Assembly: GCF_028682175.1 (NCBI RefSeq)
Contig: NZ_JANHKS010000005.1
Coordinates: 1 to 64,000, forward strand
Length of the DNA: 64,000 nt
From: Pseudomonas putida
GTDB lineage: Bacteria > Pseudomonadota > Gammaproteobacteria > Pseudomonadales > Pseudomonadaceae
Direction of reading: 5' to 3'
A model generated the notes under the pieces. It saw only the letters and a program-made list of their open reading frames with translations. It was not told where the DNA came from and did no database searches. Position numbers and translations under genes: made by a program. Below are positions 25,712 through 33,961 of this stretch, piece by piece (positions within the stretch are counted from its first letter, which is position 1; every line of letters begins with the position of its first letter).

Positions 25712-26893
25712 TTAGGCCGCAGGCTTGGCAGCACGGCCGACGGCGGCCATGTCCACGCTGTTGACGCGAACCGTGTCGTTGGGACGGGCGCGCTGGATGC
25801 CGTTGACGACCACGCGGTCACCGGCCTTGAGCCCCGAGGTCACCACGCGCAACCCCTCATGCAGGTTGCCCAGGGTCACTTCGCGGTACTCGACCCGGTC
25901 CTGGGCGCCGACCACCAGCACGAATTTCTTCGCCTGATCGGTGCCGATGGCCGAGTCGTCCACCAGCACGGCATCGAAGGGCTTGCCGCCGCCGACCTTG
26001 ATCCGCGCGTACAAGCCCGGCAGCAGCGCGCCACTGGCGTTGTCGAAGCGGGCACGGACCCGGATGGTGCCGGACTGGGTATCGAGCTGGTTGTCGATGG
26101 AATCGACAGCGCCCTTGCGCGAGTAGCCCTCCTCGTCGGCAAGCCCGAGAGACACAGGCGCCGCACTGCCGGACGCCTGATTCAGGTAGCGCAGGTAAGT
26201 CTGTTCATCGACATCGAACGAGGCGTAGATCGGCGACACCGACACCAGGGTGGTGAGCAACGGCGAGGTACCGGCCGCCACGATGTTGCCCACCGTCAGT
26301 TCGGCACGGGAAACCCGGCCGGCCACCGGTGCTGTGATGCGGGTGTACGACAGATTGACCCGGGCAGCGTCCAGCGCAGCCCTGGCCACCTTGACGTTGG
26401 CCACAGCCTCGCGGGATGCATTCTGTTTCTCATCGAAATCTCGTCGGGCAATGGCGTTCTGTTCAACCAGACGCTGGGCACGTGCGGCATCGGTCGCGGT
26501 CCAGGCGGCGCGGGATTCGGCGGCGGCAAGTTGCCCGCTCGCCCGATCCACTTCGGCCAGGTAAGGACGCTCGTCCAGCGTGAACAGCAGGTCGCCCTTC
26601 TTCACCAGGGCACCATCCTTGAAGTGCACCGCGACGATCGTGCCGGAAACCAGGGGACGGATGTCGACCTTGTCCACCGCTTCGAGCCGACCGGAATAGC
26701 CCTGCCACTCACTGATCGTCTTGAAGACCACGGTGGCCACATCCACTTCGGTCTTTGCAGGCATCACGTCCGAGGCCGCATGGGCCGAACTGACAGGCTC
26801 AAGGTGATCGCCATACTTCACGACGATACCGGCGGTGCCGGCCACCAAGAGCGCACTCAACACGACGGATAGCCGTTTGGGATTGGCGTTCAT
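25712..26893 (-). CDS. RND efflux periplasmic adaptor of the second system (MexE-like)
   Basis: This 393-residue membrane fusion protein has an uncleaved-looking N-terminal membrane segment (LSVVLSALLVAGTAGIVV) rather than a lipobox, unlike the adaptor at 12296. The lipoyl halves are visible (YSGRLEAVDKVDIRPLVSG with GALVKKGDLLFTLDERPYLAE, and LSYTRITAPVAGRVSRAE), as is the hairpin between them. The start is uncertain. I chose MNANPKR (ATG 26893) with AGAGAG just upstream; ATG 26911 or GTG 26920 would add a few residues. It heads the minus-strand adaptor-pump-channel operon. Its promoter must lie in 26894-27057, where I could not pick one out. Confidence 0.87.
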   Translation of the reverse strand: MNANPKRLSVVLSALLVAGTAGIVVKYGDHLEPVSSAHAASDVMPAKTEVDVATVVFKTISEWQGYSGRLEAVDKVDIRPLVSGTIVAVHFKDGALVKKGDLLFTLDERPYLAEVDRASGQLAAAESRAAWTATDAARAQRLVEQNAIARRDFDEKQNASREAVANVKVARAALDAARVNLSYTRITAPVAGRVSRAELTVGNIVAAGTSPLLTTLVSVSPIYASFDVDEQTYLRYLNQASGSAAPVSLGLADEEGYSRKGAVDSIDNQLDTQSGTIRVRARFDNASGALLPGLYARIKVGGGKPFDAVLVDDSAIGTDQAKKFVLVVGAQDRVEYREVTLGNLHEGLRVVTSGLKAGDRVVVNGIQRARPNDTVRVNSVDMAAVGRAAKPAA

Positions 26894-27057
26894 TGACTCT
26901 CTACTGCTCATGAATATCACTGAAAAAACACAAACTGCGGGCGCAACAGTGCCGCTCGGCCATTACTGAAAATGTCGATCAGCGCATCGTTGTAAGAACG
27001 CGGAAGTCAGAGGCCAGCAACCTGGCAGCCCTGTGAGTCCGCTGTCAGTTGCAACAT

Positions 27058-27741
27058 CTAAAACATGATGTGGGCGGACAACGTGTCGATGTATTCATCG
27101 GTCATTCCACTGTCAGCCAGTGCGGCGCTCAGCTTGTGGACGTAGTCCGCGTTGCTGCCCATGGGGCCTTCTGCCCGGGCAATGCTGCTGGCGATGGCAG
27201 CCACGGTTGAATCGCTTTCATAGAGGGGGTGATCGGGCGCTGCGACAAACACCAGAGCGGTCACTTCGCGGCCATCCTCCAGTTCGATCCGGGTCCAGAC
27301 CGGCTGGTAGGCTCCGGTAGGCATTTCCCGGATCCACAGCAGCAGCAACTCTTCATCCGCCATCGCCTCGGTCAGGCGAAACGCGATACCTTGAGTCGAG
27401 CCACCCGGTTCAAGCGCCAGCATCCGCCCCGGCCGCTCCGCCGTCGCCCGCCCGGCGATCATCCGCAGGCAGAAACTTCGGTGCCAGCCGTGGAGCGTCG
27501 CGGCCTGCTGTCCCGCAAAGCTCAACAGCGGATTCCAGATCAGCGAGCCGTAGCCGAAGATCCAGAAGTCACCCTGATCGGGACGTCGGCTGAGGGTGTC
27601 GTGCATGGACTGTTCGATGCGCTCCAGCGTCCACAGGATGCCCTCGGGTATATGTCCGAAGTTCAGCAAGTAGTCACCAGAAGCAATCATCTGTTTGGTC
27701 AGCATCGCCTGAAGAGGGATGCCCTGCGTATGCTCGGACAT
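27058..27741 (-). CDS. chaC: Gamma-glutamylcyclotransferase, ChaC family
   Basis: This 227-residue cytoplasmic enzyme is expected to degrade glutathione to 5-oxoproline and Cys-Gly. The substrate-binding loop FWIFGYGSLIWNP is intact. GWHRSFCLRM and TQGIAFRLTE follow, and the last section (ADYVHKLSAALADSGMTDEYI) is typical of bacterial ChaC. A GGAG site lies upstream of the ATG. It sits near a glutathione S-transferase gene, but on the other strand with its own promoter, so the shared glutathione theme may be coincidental. Confidence 0.87.
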   Translation of the reverse strand: MSEHTQGIPLQAMLTKQMIASGDYLLNFGHIPEGILWTLERIEQSMHDTLSRRPDQGDFWIFGYGSLIWNPLLSFAGQQAATLHGWHRSFCLRMIAGRATAERPGRMLALEPGGSTQGIAFRLTEAMADEELLLLWIREMPTGAYQPVWTRIELEDGREVTALVFVAAPDHPLYESDSTVAAIASSIARAEGPMGSNADYVHKLSAALADSGMTDEYIDTLSAHIMF

Positions 27742-28058
27742 GATGAACTCCGGACCTGTCGGTGGAACGACGCCGTTGCAGCCGTCGTTTACTGGCCTCC
27801 ACTATGCCCGGATACGTTGAAGCGATAAGCCAGGAATAAAGCGACGCTCTGTATCCCTGAGAGCGACAAATCCAGCGGTTTGGTCACGAGAGTCGCGCAA
27901 ATGCGTGGCGTAAAAGAGTGTGCGGCGATTTTGCTCACTGTCTCCCCAGAGGCTACAGACAGTCTCGAACAGCGGTGTTTATCATTGATTTGGCCGAGAA
28001 CAGACTGTGCTCACCGACCCGATACCCGGGTTCGAATCCCCCTTCGAGGTAGCACAGC
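27742..28058. other. Divergent intergenic region with a short tRNA-like 3' sequence
   Basis: This is the 317-bp region between chaC and the glutathione transferase gene. No gene is visible. Near its right end (28021-28040) is GATACCCGGGTTCGAATCCC, which resembles a tRNA T-loop (TTCGAAT) flanked by GGG/CCC. Only three base pairs form in that stem, and no D-arm or anticodon arm precedes it, so it is at most a fragment. Confidence 0.35.
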
Positions 28059-28700
28059 ATGAAACTCTACATCGCCAACCAGACCTGTTCCCAAGCGGTT
28101 CAAATCATCGCCAACGAGCTGGGCCTGGAACTTGAACTGGTGCACTTCGACGTGTTCGGCAAAAGCACTTCCAACGGCGACGATTTCGCGCAGATCAACC
28201 CCCTGCTCTACGTACCGGCGCTGGTGTTGAACAACGACCAGCAAGACATCCTGTCCGAAACCATCGTCGTCACCTCGTATCTGGCTGACCAGCATCCACA
28301 AGCCGGCCTGATTCCTGCCCATGGCACGCTGGAGCGCGTGAAGTTCGATCAGCTGCTGACCTTCATCGCCACCGAAATCGCCCAGAAACACATCCCGCTG
28401 ATGCGCAAACTGCTGACCGAGGAAGGCACCGCCTGGACCCGCGCCAAACTCGTCACCGCCTATTCTGCGCTGGATACGCGCCTGGCCGATGGCCGCGCAT
28501 TCCTGACAGGCGACACCTTCACCGTGGCCGATGCCTATGTCTTCGGCACCTGGTGGCACACCCGCTCCGGGGCGCAGATCGAACACCTGGAACACCTGAT
28601 GGCCTACAAGGCACGCATGGACGCTTTGCCGTCAGTGCAAAAGGCCTTGAAAGAGGAAGCCGCGCTCTTCGCTGCGCATTCCGAAGCCATCCCTGCATAA
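28059..28700 (+). CDS. Glutathione S-transferase family protein
   Basis: This 213-residue cytosolic GST has an N-terminal thioredoxin-like domain (MKLYIANQTCSQAVQIIANE; INPLLYVPALVL carries the cis-Pro; LSETIVVTSYLAD holds the Glu/Ser glutathione contact) and a helical C-terminal domain with LTGDTFTVADAYVFG, the usual N-capping box and Asp. Cys10 in the first helix suggests a beta-like class. AGG lies eleven bases before the ATG. It is monocistronic and ends in a strong hairpin. The electrophile it handles is unknown. Confidence 0.85.
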   Translation: MKLYIANQTCSQAVQIIANELGLELELVHFDVFGKSTSNGDDFAQINPLLYVPALVLNNDQQDILSETIVVTSYLADQHPQAGLIPAHGTLERVKFDQLLTFIATEIAQKHIPLMRKLLTEEGTAWTRAKLVTAYSALDTRLADGRAFLTGDTFTVADAYVFGTWWHTRSGAQIEHLEHLMAYKARMDALPSVQKALKEEAALFAAHSEAIPA

Positions 28701-28705
28701 CTGCG

Positions 28706-28753
28706 TGCAACACAAAACGGGGCAGTCAATGACTGCCCCGCTTCTGTGTTGCA
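28706..28753. terminator. Bidirectional terminator hairpin
   Basis: The outer arms TGCAACACA (28706-28714) and TGTGTTGCA (28745-28753) pair perfectly. An inner stem GGGGCAGTC-AAT-GACTGCCCC is also perfect. It lies between convergent genes. There is no long T tract, but stem length and position support termination in both directions. Confidence 0.7.
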
Positions 28754-28787
28754 CTTCAGACATCCCTTGCAAAACACCCCATGGCCG

Positions 28788-29540
28788 TCAATCCCGATAC
28801 CCAGGCGCAACCCTGTCCAGCATCCGCAACAATGCGGACCAGGCCAGTTGCATGCCGTCCGGGTCGTTGAGCTGGCCTTCCTGGAGTGGCCGTTGCGGGT
28901 CGTTGAATTGCCGCTCGGTGTGCGCGCACACCTCATGGGACGGCAGCACCAGTTGACCGCTGGCTTGTGCGGCCAACTGGATTTCGCAGGCTTTCTCCAG
29001 GTAGTACATGCGCAGGAAAGCCTCGCTGACGCTGCGGCCCACGGTCAGCAGGCCGTGGTTGCGCAGGATCATCGCTGACTTGTCGCCAAGGTCGGCTACC
29101 AGGCGCTGTTGTTCACTCAGGTCCAGGGCAATGCCTTCGTAATCGTGATAGGCAATGCGCCCGTAGAACTCCATGGAAATCTGGTTCACTGGCAGCAAGC
29201 CACACTCCAGCGCCGCCACTGCACAACCGGCGCGAGTGTGGGTGTGCAGCACGCATTGGGCGTCGTCCCGTGCGCCATGAATGGCGCTGTGGATCACGAA
29301 GCCTGCCGGATTGACCGGGTAAGGCGTCGGCTCCACCGGGTTGCCCGCCAGGTCGATCCGGACCAGGTTGGACGCTTTGATCTCGTCGAACATCAGTCCG
29401 TAGGGGTTGATCAGGAAATGATGCTCCGGCCCCGGCAGGCGCACCGAGATGTGGGTGAAGATCAGGTCAGTCATGCGAAAGTGCGCGATCAGCCGGTAAC
29501 AGGCGGCCAGTTCTTCACGCAATTGCTGTTCGGTTTTCAT
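28788..29540 (-). CDS. Class II aldolase/adducin family protein
   Basis: This 250-residue protein has the class II aldolase fold with metal-binding histidines in CVLHTHTRAG and ILRNHGLLTVG, plus FTHISVRLPG near the N-terminus. Family members cleave or epimerise phosphorylated sugars or decarboxylate keto acids, using zinc or a related metal. The substrate here is unknown. It is the second gene of a minus-strand pair, 71 bp after a solute-binding protein gene and divergent from the flavoenzyme and regulator. Together these four genes look like a small catabolic unit. Confidence 0.82.
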   Translation of the reverse strand: MKTEQQLREELAACYRLIAHFRMTDLIFTHISVRLPGPEHHFLINPYGLMFDEIKASNLVRIDLAGNPVEPTPYPVNPAGFVIHSAIHGARDDAQCVLHTHTRAGCAVAALECGLLPVNQISMEFYGRIAYHDYEGIALDLSEQQRLVADLGDKSAMILRNHGLLTVGRSVSEAFLRMYYLEKACEIQLAAQASGQLVLPSHEVCAHTERQFNDPQRPLQEGQLNDPDGMQLAWSALLRMLDRVAPGYRD

Positions 29541-29611
29541 CGGTACGGGCTCACAATCCGGAGGGTAAAAGACAGCCGCCGGGCCGCCAGGCGACCCGGC
29601 ACCCCGCGCTA

Positions 29612-30655
29612 CTACTGGCTGGCCCAGGCGTTGAAGCGCTCTTCCAGCTCTTCGCCGTGGTCAACCCAGAAACCAACATTCATCGACAACGCACCCGCCA
29701 TGTTCTCCTTGGAGGTGGGCACCCACCTGGCCAGTGCCGGATCCAGCTTCGCCGCCGCCAGGGTGTTGGTGGGGCCGTACGGGATCGCTTCGACATAGCG
29801 CACTTGAGCGTCGGGCTGGTTGGCGTAGGCTATCAGACGCTTGGCCTGATCGACGTGCCTGGAGCCCTTGATGATCGCCCAGTAATCCATGCCGTACAGG
29901 CTCCCCGGCCAGACCACCGCCAGCGGCGCACCGGCCTGCGCGGCGGCAGCGATGCGGCCGCTGTAGGTGGAGGTCATCACCACATCACCGGAGGTCAGCC
30001 ACTGCGCAGGCTGAGCGCCGGCTTCCCACCACTGGATGTTCGGCTTGAGCTGGCTGAGCTTGGCGAAGGCCCGGTCCACACCGGCCGGGGTCGCCAGCAC
30101 CTTGTAGACATCCTCGACCTTGACGCCGTCGGCCAGCAGGGCGAATTCCAGATTGTACACCGCACGCTTGCGCAGGCCGCGCTTGCCGGGGTACTTCTTC
30201 ACGTCCCAGAAGTCGGCCCATGAGGTGGGCGCCTGGGCCAGCTTGTTGCGGTCGTAGGCGATGGCCACGCTCCACACCAGGGCTGCCGAACCACACTCCT
30301 CGGCCGCATCGGGAATCAACTGATCGGCATGGCCCAGGGCTTTCCAGTCCAGGCGCTCGTACATGCCTTCGTCGCAGCCGCGCATCAGGTCCGGCCCTTC
30401 GATCTGCACCACGTCCCAATCGACATTGCCGGTGTCGACCATAACCTTGATCCTGGCCATCTCACCGTTGTATTCGCTCTGGATCAGCTTGCTCTTGTCC
30501 TGGGCGCTGAAGGGCTGGAACAGCGCCAGGTCCTGGGCTTTCTGCCCCGCCCCGCCATAGCCGACCACCACCATGTCCGATCCGGCCTGGGACACGCCCG
30601 AGGCCAGGCACAGCAGCACGGCATGCAGGCAAGTCTTTCGTGCGAAAAATCTCAT
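29612..30655 (-). CDS. Periplasmic solute-binding protein, PotD-like
   Basis: This 347-residue protein has a signal peptide (FFARKTCLHAVLLCLASGVSQA) and the fold pattern of family 1 binding proteins for polyamines or related cations: VVVGYGGAGQKAQ near the N-terminus, DVVQIEGPDLMRGCDEG, and YNLEFALLADGV in the hinge part. No permease or ATPase gene is adjacent, so it must work with a transporter encoded elsewhere. I chose ATG 30655 with GAGGG upstream. It is divergent from the flavoenzyme gene across 147 bp. Confidence 0.82.
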   Translation of the reverse strand: MRFFARKTCLHAVLLCLASGVSQAGSDMVVVGYGGAGQKAQDLALFQPFSAQDKSKLIQSEYNGEMARIKVMVDTGNVDWDVVQIEGPDLMRGCDEGMYERLDWKALGHADQLIPDAAEECGSAALVWSVAIAYDRNKLAQAPTSWADFWDVKKYPGKRGLRKRAVYNLEFALLADGVKVEDVYKVLATPAGVDRAFAKLSQLKPNIQWWEAGAQPAQWLTSGDVVMTSTYSGRIAAAAQAGAPLAVVWPGSLYGMDYWAIIKGSRHVDQAKRLIAYANQPDAQVRYVEAIPYGPTNTLAAAKLDPALARWVPTSKENMAGALSMNVGFWVDHGEELEERFNAWASQ

Positions 30656-30802
30656 CGCTGAACCCTCTTTGTTGTTGTTTTGAGGTGCCCCCATGAAATG
30701 GGAGTGACTGGAAGCTAGCGTCGGACAATTAAAAAAACAAGTTGATTTTTTACTACAGGTACATTTTTATGAGTAAAAAATAACAACACCGGAGCCTGAA
30801 CC

Positions 30803-32755
30803 ATGTCGACCGCCTTCCCGCACCTGTTCGCGCCGCTGCAGATCCGTGGCAAGCGGTTGAAGAACCGCATCATGTCCACCGGCCACGACACCACCATGCC
30901 CACCGACAACCTGGTCAACGACCGGCTGGTGGCCTATCACAAGGCGCGCGCCGAGGGCGGGGTCGGGCTGATCGTGTTGCAGGTGGCCGGAGTGCATGAA
31001 AGTGCGCGCTACACGTCCCACGTGCTGATGGCCACTGATGACGCCTGCATCGACGGCTATCGGCGCCTGGCCGAGGTCTGCCACGAACAGGGCACGGTGG
31101 TGTTGTCGCAGATCTTCCATCCGGGGCGGGAGATCATGGAGTCCAGCGACGGGCTGCTGGCGGTCGCCTACTCGGCGTCGGCGGTGCCCAACGAGCGGTT
31201 CCGGGTGATGCCCCGGGAACTGGACCAGGCCATGATCGACGAGATTGTCGCCGGCTACGCAGCGGCTGCGCGGCGCCTGCATCAGGCCGGCATCGACGGC
31301 GTTGAAGTGGTCGCCAGCCACGGTTACCTGCCGGCGCAGTTCATCAATCCGCGGGTGAACAGGCGCACCGACGCCTATAACGGCGACCTTGAACAGCGGC
31401 TGCGCTTTGTGCGGGAAGTGATCACTGCGGTGCGCGCCAGCACCGACGAGCAGTTCATCATCGGCCTGCGTATCAGCGCCGATGAACGGGACAGCGAAGG
31501 CCTGAGCGAGGACGAATCGCTCGGTGCGGCGCGCGCCCTGCAAACCAGCGTCGATTACATTCACATCGTCGCGGGCACTTCGGCCTCTCTGGGTGGCGCG
31601 GTGCACATCGTGCCGCCGATGGCCATCGAGGCCGCCTACCTGGCCCGTGAAGCCGGCACCTTCAAGGCGCATCTCGACATTCCGCTGTTCGTCACCGGCC
31701 GGATCAACCAGCCCCAGGAGGCCGAGCTGATTCTGGCCCGTGGCCAGGCGGACGTGTGCGGCATGACCCGGGCGCTGATCTGCGACCCGCAGATGCCGAA
31801 CAAAACCGACACCGGTCATGTGGAGGACGTGCGCGCCTGCATCGCCTGCAATCAGGCGTGCATCGGGCATTTTCATCGCGGCCTGCCGATTTCCTGCATC
31901 CAGCACCCGGAAACCGGCCGCGAGGAACAGTTCGGCCGTCTGGCACCGGCCAGTGTTCGTCAGCGGGTGATGGTGGTCGGTGGCGGCCCTGCCGGCATGA
32001 AAGCCGCCGCCGTCGCCGCAGCGCGAGGGCATCAGGTGACCCTGTACGAAGCCAATGCACAACTGGGCGGCCAGGTCCTGCTCGCGCAACTGCTGCCCCG
32101 GCGCAGCGAATTCGGCGGCGCCAGTACCAACCTGCAGCGCGAGATGCAACTGGCTGGCGTCGAGGTCGTGCGCAATACCCGGGTGGACCGTGCGCTGGTC
32201 GAGCGGGAGCGACCCGACACGGTGATCGTCGCCACCGGGGCAGAACCCTACTGGCCGGCCTTCGAGCGTGGCGGCGAATTGCAGGTGATCGACGCCTGGC
32301 AGGTGCTGCGCGACGAGGTCAAGCCTGGTCGTTCGGTTCTGGTGGTCGACTGGCGCAGCGACTGGATCGGCCCCGGTATCGCCGAGCGTCTGGTGCGCGC
32401 CGGGCATCAGGTGCAGCTTGCGGTCAACGGCACCCACTGCGGCGAAGCCCTGCCCTTGTACGTGCGTGACCAGATGGCGGGCGAACTGCACAAGCTCGGC
32501 ATCCCCATCACCCCATACGCGCGCCTGTACGGGTGCGACGACAATACGGTCTACCTGCAACATACCGCCAGCGGCGAGGCGATGATCTTCGAGGACATCG
32601 ACACCCTGGTCCTGTGCCAGGGCCATCAGTCCGTGGATACACTGGCCGGGCAGATCCAGGACCTGGCCCGGATGGTCCGCATCGGCGACTGCCTAACGCC
32701 ACGTACCGCCGAAGAAGCGATCTATGAGGGGTTGAAGGTCGCCGCCAGCCTGTGA
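30803..32755 (+). CDS. FMN/Fe-S/FAD oxidoreductase, trimethylamine dehydrogenase/dienoyl-CoA reductase type
   Basis: This 650-residue enzyme has an old-yellow-enzyme barrel (residues 1-340; ASHGYLPAQFINPRVNRRTD is the family motif). The 4Fe-4S cluster site has Cys346, Cys349, Cys353 and Cys365. An FAD/NAD-binding half starts at RVMVVGGGPAGMKAA. Relatives include trimethylamine and dimethylglycine dehydrogenases and 2,4-dienoyl-CoA reductase. The neighbouring polyamine/betaine-like binding protein favours an N-methylated amine or amino acid as substrate, which is an inference. It is followed 45 bp later by an XRE-cupin regulator gene. Confidence 0.87.
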   Translation: MSTAFPHLFAPLQIRGKRLKNRIMSTGHDTTMPTDNLVNDRLVAYHKARAEGGVGLIVLQVAGVHESARYTSHVLMATDDACIDGYRRLAEVCHEQGTVVLSQIFHPGREIMESSDGLLAVAYSASAVPNERFRVMPRELDQAMIDEIVAGYAAAARRLHQAGIDGVEVVASHGYLPAQFINPRVNRRTDAYNGDLEQRLRFVREVITAVRASTDEQFIIGLRISADERDSEGLSEDESLGAARALQTSVDYIHIVAGTSASLGGAVHIVPPMAIEAAYLAREAGTFKAHLDIPLFVTGRINQPQEAELILARGQADVCGMTRALICDPQMPNKTDTGHVEDVRACIACNQACIGHFHRGLPISCIQHPETGREEQFGRLAPASVRQRVMVVGGGPAGMKAAAVAAARGHQVTLYEANAQLGGQVLLAQLLPRRSEFGGASTNLQREMQLAGVEVVRNTRVDRALVERERPDTVIVATGAEPYWPAFERGGELQVIDAWQVLRDEVKPGRSVLVVDWRSDWIGPGIAERLVRAGHQVQLAVNGTHCGEALPLYVRDQMAGELHKLGIPITPYARLYGCDDNTVYLQHTASGEAMIFEDIDTLVLCQGHQSVDTLAGQIQDLARMVRIGDCLTPRTAEEAIYEGLKVAASL

Positions 32756-32800
32756 CCCTGTTTATACTTCGGCACTTTGCACGGCCGAGCGGAACGCCTG

Positions 32801-33403
32801 ATGACCAGCATCAAATCCAGAACACCCGGTTCCGAAGACGGCAGCGCTGCACCGCAGTTTCTCGGAACCCGGATTCGCGGCCTGCGCAAACGCCGTGGCA
32901 TGACCCTGGCCGAGCTTGCCGAACAGAGCGAGCTGACCGCCGGCTACATCAGCCAACTGGAACGCAACCTGTCCTACCCCTCGATCCCGGCGCTGTTCAA
33001 CATTGCCCGCAGCCTGGGCGTGACCATCCAGTGGTTCTTCGCCAGCGAAGCCGTGACCGCCCCTGAAGACGAAGGCTACGTGGTGCGCAAGAACAGCCGC
33101 CTGAGCGTGCACTACGAAGACGGCATCGTCGATCAGTTGCTGACCCCGCAACCCAACCGCGAACTGGAAATCCTCCACTCGCGCTTCCCTCCCGGCACCT
33201 ACAGCCAGACCAGCTACAGCCATGAAGGCGAGGAAGCCGGCTACCTGCTCTCCGGCACCTTCGAGCTGTGGGTGGGAGAGCGGTATTTCCAGTTGAACGA
33301 AGGCGACAGTTTCAGCTTCTCAAGCCAGGAACCCCATCGCTACGGCAACCCCGGCGACGTGGACGCCGTGGTGATCTGGGTGATTACGCCGCCGACCTTC
33401 TGA
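32801..33403 (+). CDS. XRE-family regulator with C-terminal cupin domain
   Basis: This 200-residue protein has a helix-turn-helix (residues 20-75: RIRGLRKRRGMTLAELAEQS, GYISQLERNLSYPSI) and a cupin effector domain (HEGEEAGYLLSGTFELWVGE, SFSFSSQEPHRYGNPG). This architecture (PuuR-like) usually controls local amine or amino-acid catabolism. It probably regulates the flavoenzyme gene before it and the divergent binding-protein/aldolase pair. I chose ATG 32801 over a TTG at 32777. Its last 64 bases overlap the 3' end of the convergent acetyltransferase gene. Confidence 0.85.
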   Translation: MTSIKSRTPGSEDGSAAPQFLGTRIRGLRKRRGMTLAELAEQSELTAGYISQLERNLSYPSIPALFNIARSLGVTIQWFFASEAVTAPEDEGYVVRKNSRLSVHYEDGIVDQLLTPQPNRELEILHSRFPPGTYSQTSYSHEGEEAGYLLSGTFELWVGERYFQLNEGDSFSFSSQEPHRYGNPGDVDAVVIWVITPPTF

Positions 33404-33867
33404 GCCGACGGATCCCCGAGCAGCATGGGTTTCTCGAAGCGCAGCGCCTGGGCGTGATCTTCGTAGAAGTCATCGACAGTGGCAAAGCGCTGATAGCCAT
33501 TGCTCTCGTACAGGCGGATGGCGGCAGGGTTGTCGGCGCGCACTTCCAGACGCAGCCGCGCACAACGTCGCCCAACCGCGCAGTCCTGCGCCTGTTCCAG
33601 CAGACGTTGCCCCAGGCCGTGACCTCGGCACTGGGGGCTTACGGCAATCGAATACAGACGCGCATGCGGGCTGCCCCTACGAAACAGCACCAGGGCGTAA
33701 CCGACGAGAGATTCCTGGACAGTGGCGACGATCAGGCTGGCATTGGCCCGGCTGAGCATCCAGCGAAAGTGGCGCGGGCGCAATCGGTCCAGGGTGAAAC
33801 ATGCCTGCTCGAGCGCAACCAGATCATCGACATCGTCGGTCGATGCAAAGCGAAAATCAAAAAGCAT
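33340..33867 (-). CDS. GNAT-family N-acetyltransferase
   Basis: This 175-residue GNAT protein starts MLFDFRFASTDDVDDLVALE. The acetyl-CoA loop is YSIAVSPQCRGHGLGQRLLE and motif B is LRLEVRADNPAAIRLYESNGY, as in RimI-type enzymes. It should acetylate an amine using acetyl-CoA. I chose ATG 33867 over the longer frame from 33906. It is divergent from the RimK-like gene (94 bp), and GNAT genes are often found beside RLAN-domain ATP-grasp genes, so the two may act on the same peptide-like product. The C-terminal 21 codons overlap the XRE-cupin gene on the opposite strand. Confidence 0.82.
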   Translation of the reverse strand: MLFDFRFASTDDVDDLVALEQACFTLDRLRPRHFRWMLSRANASLIVATVQESLVGYALVLFRRGSPHARLYSIAVSPQCRGHGLGQRLLEQAQDCAVGRRCARLRLEVRADNPAAIRLYESNGYQRFATVDDFYEDHAQALRFEKPMLLGDPSAQKVGGVITQITTASTSPGLP

Positions 33868-33961
33868 GGCAACACCGTAATGTTTGAGTAACGAGACGGG
33901 ACACACGCAGATGCCCGTGATTTATTGAAGCGGCCTGTTCTTCAATAGAGATCGATTACTC

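Noticed and set aside
24680..26872. 730-codon open frame antisense to the second RND pump and adaptor
   Set aside because: It mirrors two clear genes in a GC-rich background, is rich in His/Gln/Val/Arg like other antisense shadows, and has no family motif or ribosome-binding site.
28021..28054. Functional tRNA gene
   Set aside because: Only a T-loop-like segment is present. The T stem has three pairs, and no D-arm, anticodon arm or acceptor partner is found upstream.
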